A DNA stretch of 5,654 bases from Phenylobacterium sp. (GTDB taxonomy: Bacteria > Pseudomonadota > Alphaproteobacteria > Caulobacterales > Caulobacteraceae), in contig JAQVDF010000156.1 of the NCBI GenBank assembly GCA_028698405.1, positions 1 through 5,654 on the forward strand, in the 5' to 3' direction. Shown piece after piece: positions 4,838-5,654 of this stretch. Each line of letters starts with the position of its first letter. Position 1 is the stretch's first letter. A model generated the notes under the pieces. The model was not told the origin of the DNA. It searched no databases and saw only the letters and a program-made list of their open reading frames with translations. The position numbers were made by a program, and so were the translations under genes.

Positions 4838-5654
4838 ATGAAGGCCTACGTGCTGACCGAGACCGGCCCGAAGCTCACCGAGGCCGCGCCGCCGAAGCCG
4901 GGCCCCGCGGAGGTGCTGGTCCGCGTGCGGGCGGCGGCGCTGAACCGGGTCGACCTGGCGATGACGCGCGGTCACGTGCATGGGCGGGCCGGCGGCGTCG
5001 GCGCGGTGCTGGGGCTCGAGTGGGCAGGCGAGGTGGTCGAAGCGGGGCCCGAGGCGCAGGGGTTCGGCGTCGGCCAGCGCGTGATGGGTTCGGGGGCGGG
5101 GGCGTTCGCCGAGTATGCCGTGGCCGACGCCGGCGCGGTCTGGGCGATCCCCGACGCCGACATGAGCTTCGAGGCCGCCGCGGCGCTGCCGGTGGCGCTG
5201 CGCACCATGCACGACGCCGTGGTGACCAACGGGGCGCTGCAGCCCGGCCAGGCTGTGCTGATCAACGGCGCCAGTTCCGGCGTGGGACTGATGGGGATGC
5301 AGATCGCCAAGGCGATGGGCGCCGCCTTCGTCGCCGGCTCCTCCACCAATCCGGGTCGCCGGGAAAGGCTCGGCGAATTCGGAGCGGACCTGGCGGTCGA
5401 CCCCAACGACGCCGGCTGGGTCGACCAGGTGCTGCAGGCGACGGAGAAACGCGGCGTCGATCTCGTGGTCGACCAGGTTTCGGGGCCCGGGTTCCGGCAA
5501 GTGATGCAGGCGACGCGGATCGGCGGGCGGATCGTCAACGTCGGCAGGCTCGGCGGCGACAGGGCCGAGTTCGACTTCGACCTGCACGCCCTGCGGCGGC
5601 TGACCTATGTGGGCGTGACCTTCCGCACACGCTCACGGGCCGAAGTGCGCGAGG
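4838..5654 (+). CDS. NAD(P)H:quinone oxidoreductase-like MDR dehydrogenase, N-terminal 272 residues
   Basis: Medium-chain dehydrogenase/reductase of the zinc-independent quinone oxidoreductase type, a cytoplasmic NAD(P)H-dependent enzyme acting on quinones, enones or similar carbonyls; the substrate is unknown. Seen: a GroES-like N-domain (PAEVLVRVRAAALNRVDLAM at 23-42, LGLEWAGEVVEAG at 58-70, GQRVMGSGAGAFAEYAVAD at 79-97), then the Rossmann domain with nucleotide motif GASSGVG at 144-150, a typical QOR variant of GxxGxxG, followed by GADLAVDPN and GGRIVNVGRLGG. The cysteines of a structural zinc lobe and the catalytic Cys/His of zinc alcohol dehydrogenases are absent, which favours the QOR class. 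Where many QORs have a 'TAYhaL' motif before the Rossmann domain, this one has LRTMHDAV (121-128). The start is well fixed: AAGGAGG at 4825-4831 lies 6 nt before the ATG. The frame runs off the right edge with no stop; relatives have about 320-340 residues, so some 50-70 are missing. Confidence 0.92.
   Translation, partial: MKAYVLTETGPKLTEAAPPKPGPAEVLVRVRAAALNRVDLAMTRGHVHGRAGGVGAVLGLEWAGEVVEAGPEAQGFGVGQRVMGSGAGAFAEYAVADAGAVWAIPDADMSFEAAAALPVALRTMHDAVVTNGALQPGQAVLINGASSGVGLMGMQIAKAMGAAFVAGSSTNPGRRERLGEFGADLAVDPNDAGWVDQVLQATEKRGVDLVVDQVSGPGFRQVMQATRIGGRIVNVGRLGGDRAEFDFDLHALRRLTYVGVTFRTRSRAEVRE

Noticed and set aside
4649..5587. Minus-strand frames opposite the oxidoreductase
   Set aside because: Antisense to a gene with a consensus ribosome binding site and clear MDR motifs; they also run into the tRNA.
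1..5654. CRISPR array, insertion sequence, toxin-antitoxin or phage-defence system
   Set aside because: No regular repeats, no transposase or integrase motifs and no defence-type domains were seen on either strand.

Overview
The window is GC-rich throughout and reads as the chromosome of an alphaproteobacterium, most likely of the Caulobacterales (Caulobacter, Phenylobacterium or Brevundimonas relatives). That placement is inferred from base composition, protein style, an exopolysaccharide gene pair arranged like the hfsE-hfsF start of the Caulobacter holdfast cluster, and a GANTC (CcrM-type) site upstream of that pair. No homology search was possible.

Region 1 (1-2464, minus strand): a polyisoprenyl-phosphate hexose-1-phosphate transferase (863-2353) is followed after 4 bp by a Wzx-type flippase (858 to beyond the left edge). 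The first would load the first sugar phosphate onto undecaprenyl phosphate; the second would move the finished lipid-linked repeat unit across the inner membrane. The 111-bp gap upstream holds a GANTC site, a perfect 10-bp palindrome around GTTAAC and a possible promoter placed for a nearly leaderless mRNA.

Region 2 (2465-3705): a multi-pass membrane protein of unknown function (minus) is divergent from a 53-residue single-helix membrane protein (plus). The 155 bp between them contains an 11-bp palindrome, GTCAAGTTGAC, whose arms place a TTGAC on each strand. The two promoters may therefore share DNA.

Region 3 (3706-4687, minus): tRNA-Ser(GCU), with an encoded CCA, is followed 38 bp later by modA, a periplasmic molybdate-binding protein. 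No modB or modC follows; modA instead converges on the small membrane gene. The spacing suggests modA may be read from the tRNA promoter.

Region 4 (4688-5654): a G-tract-rich 150-bp intergenic stretch and then, with a consensus Shine-Dalgarno sequence, the first 272 codons of a zinc-independent NAD(P)H quinone oxidoreductase-like MDR enzyme, cut by the right edge.

No insertion sequence, integrase, phage gene or CRISPR array is visible. The window looks like ordinary core chromosome. The points worth a second look are regulatory DNA, the tRNA flanks, the orphan modA and the small membrane protein. Many long antisense reading frames here are by-products of high GC content.
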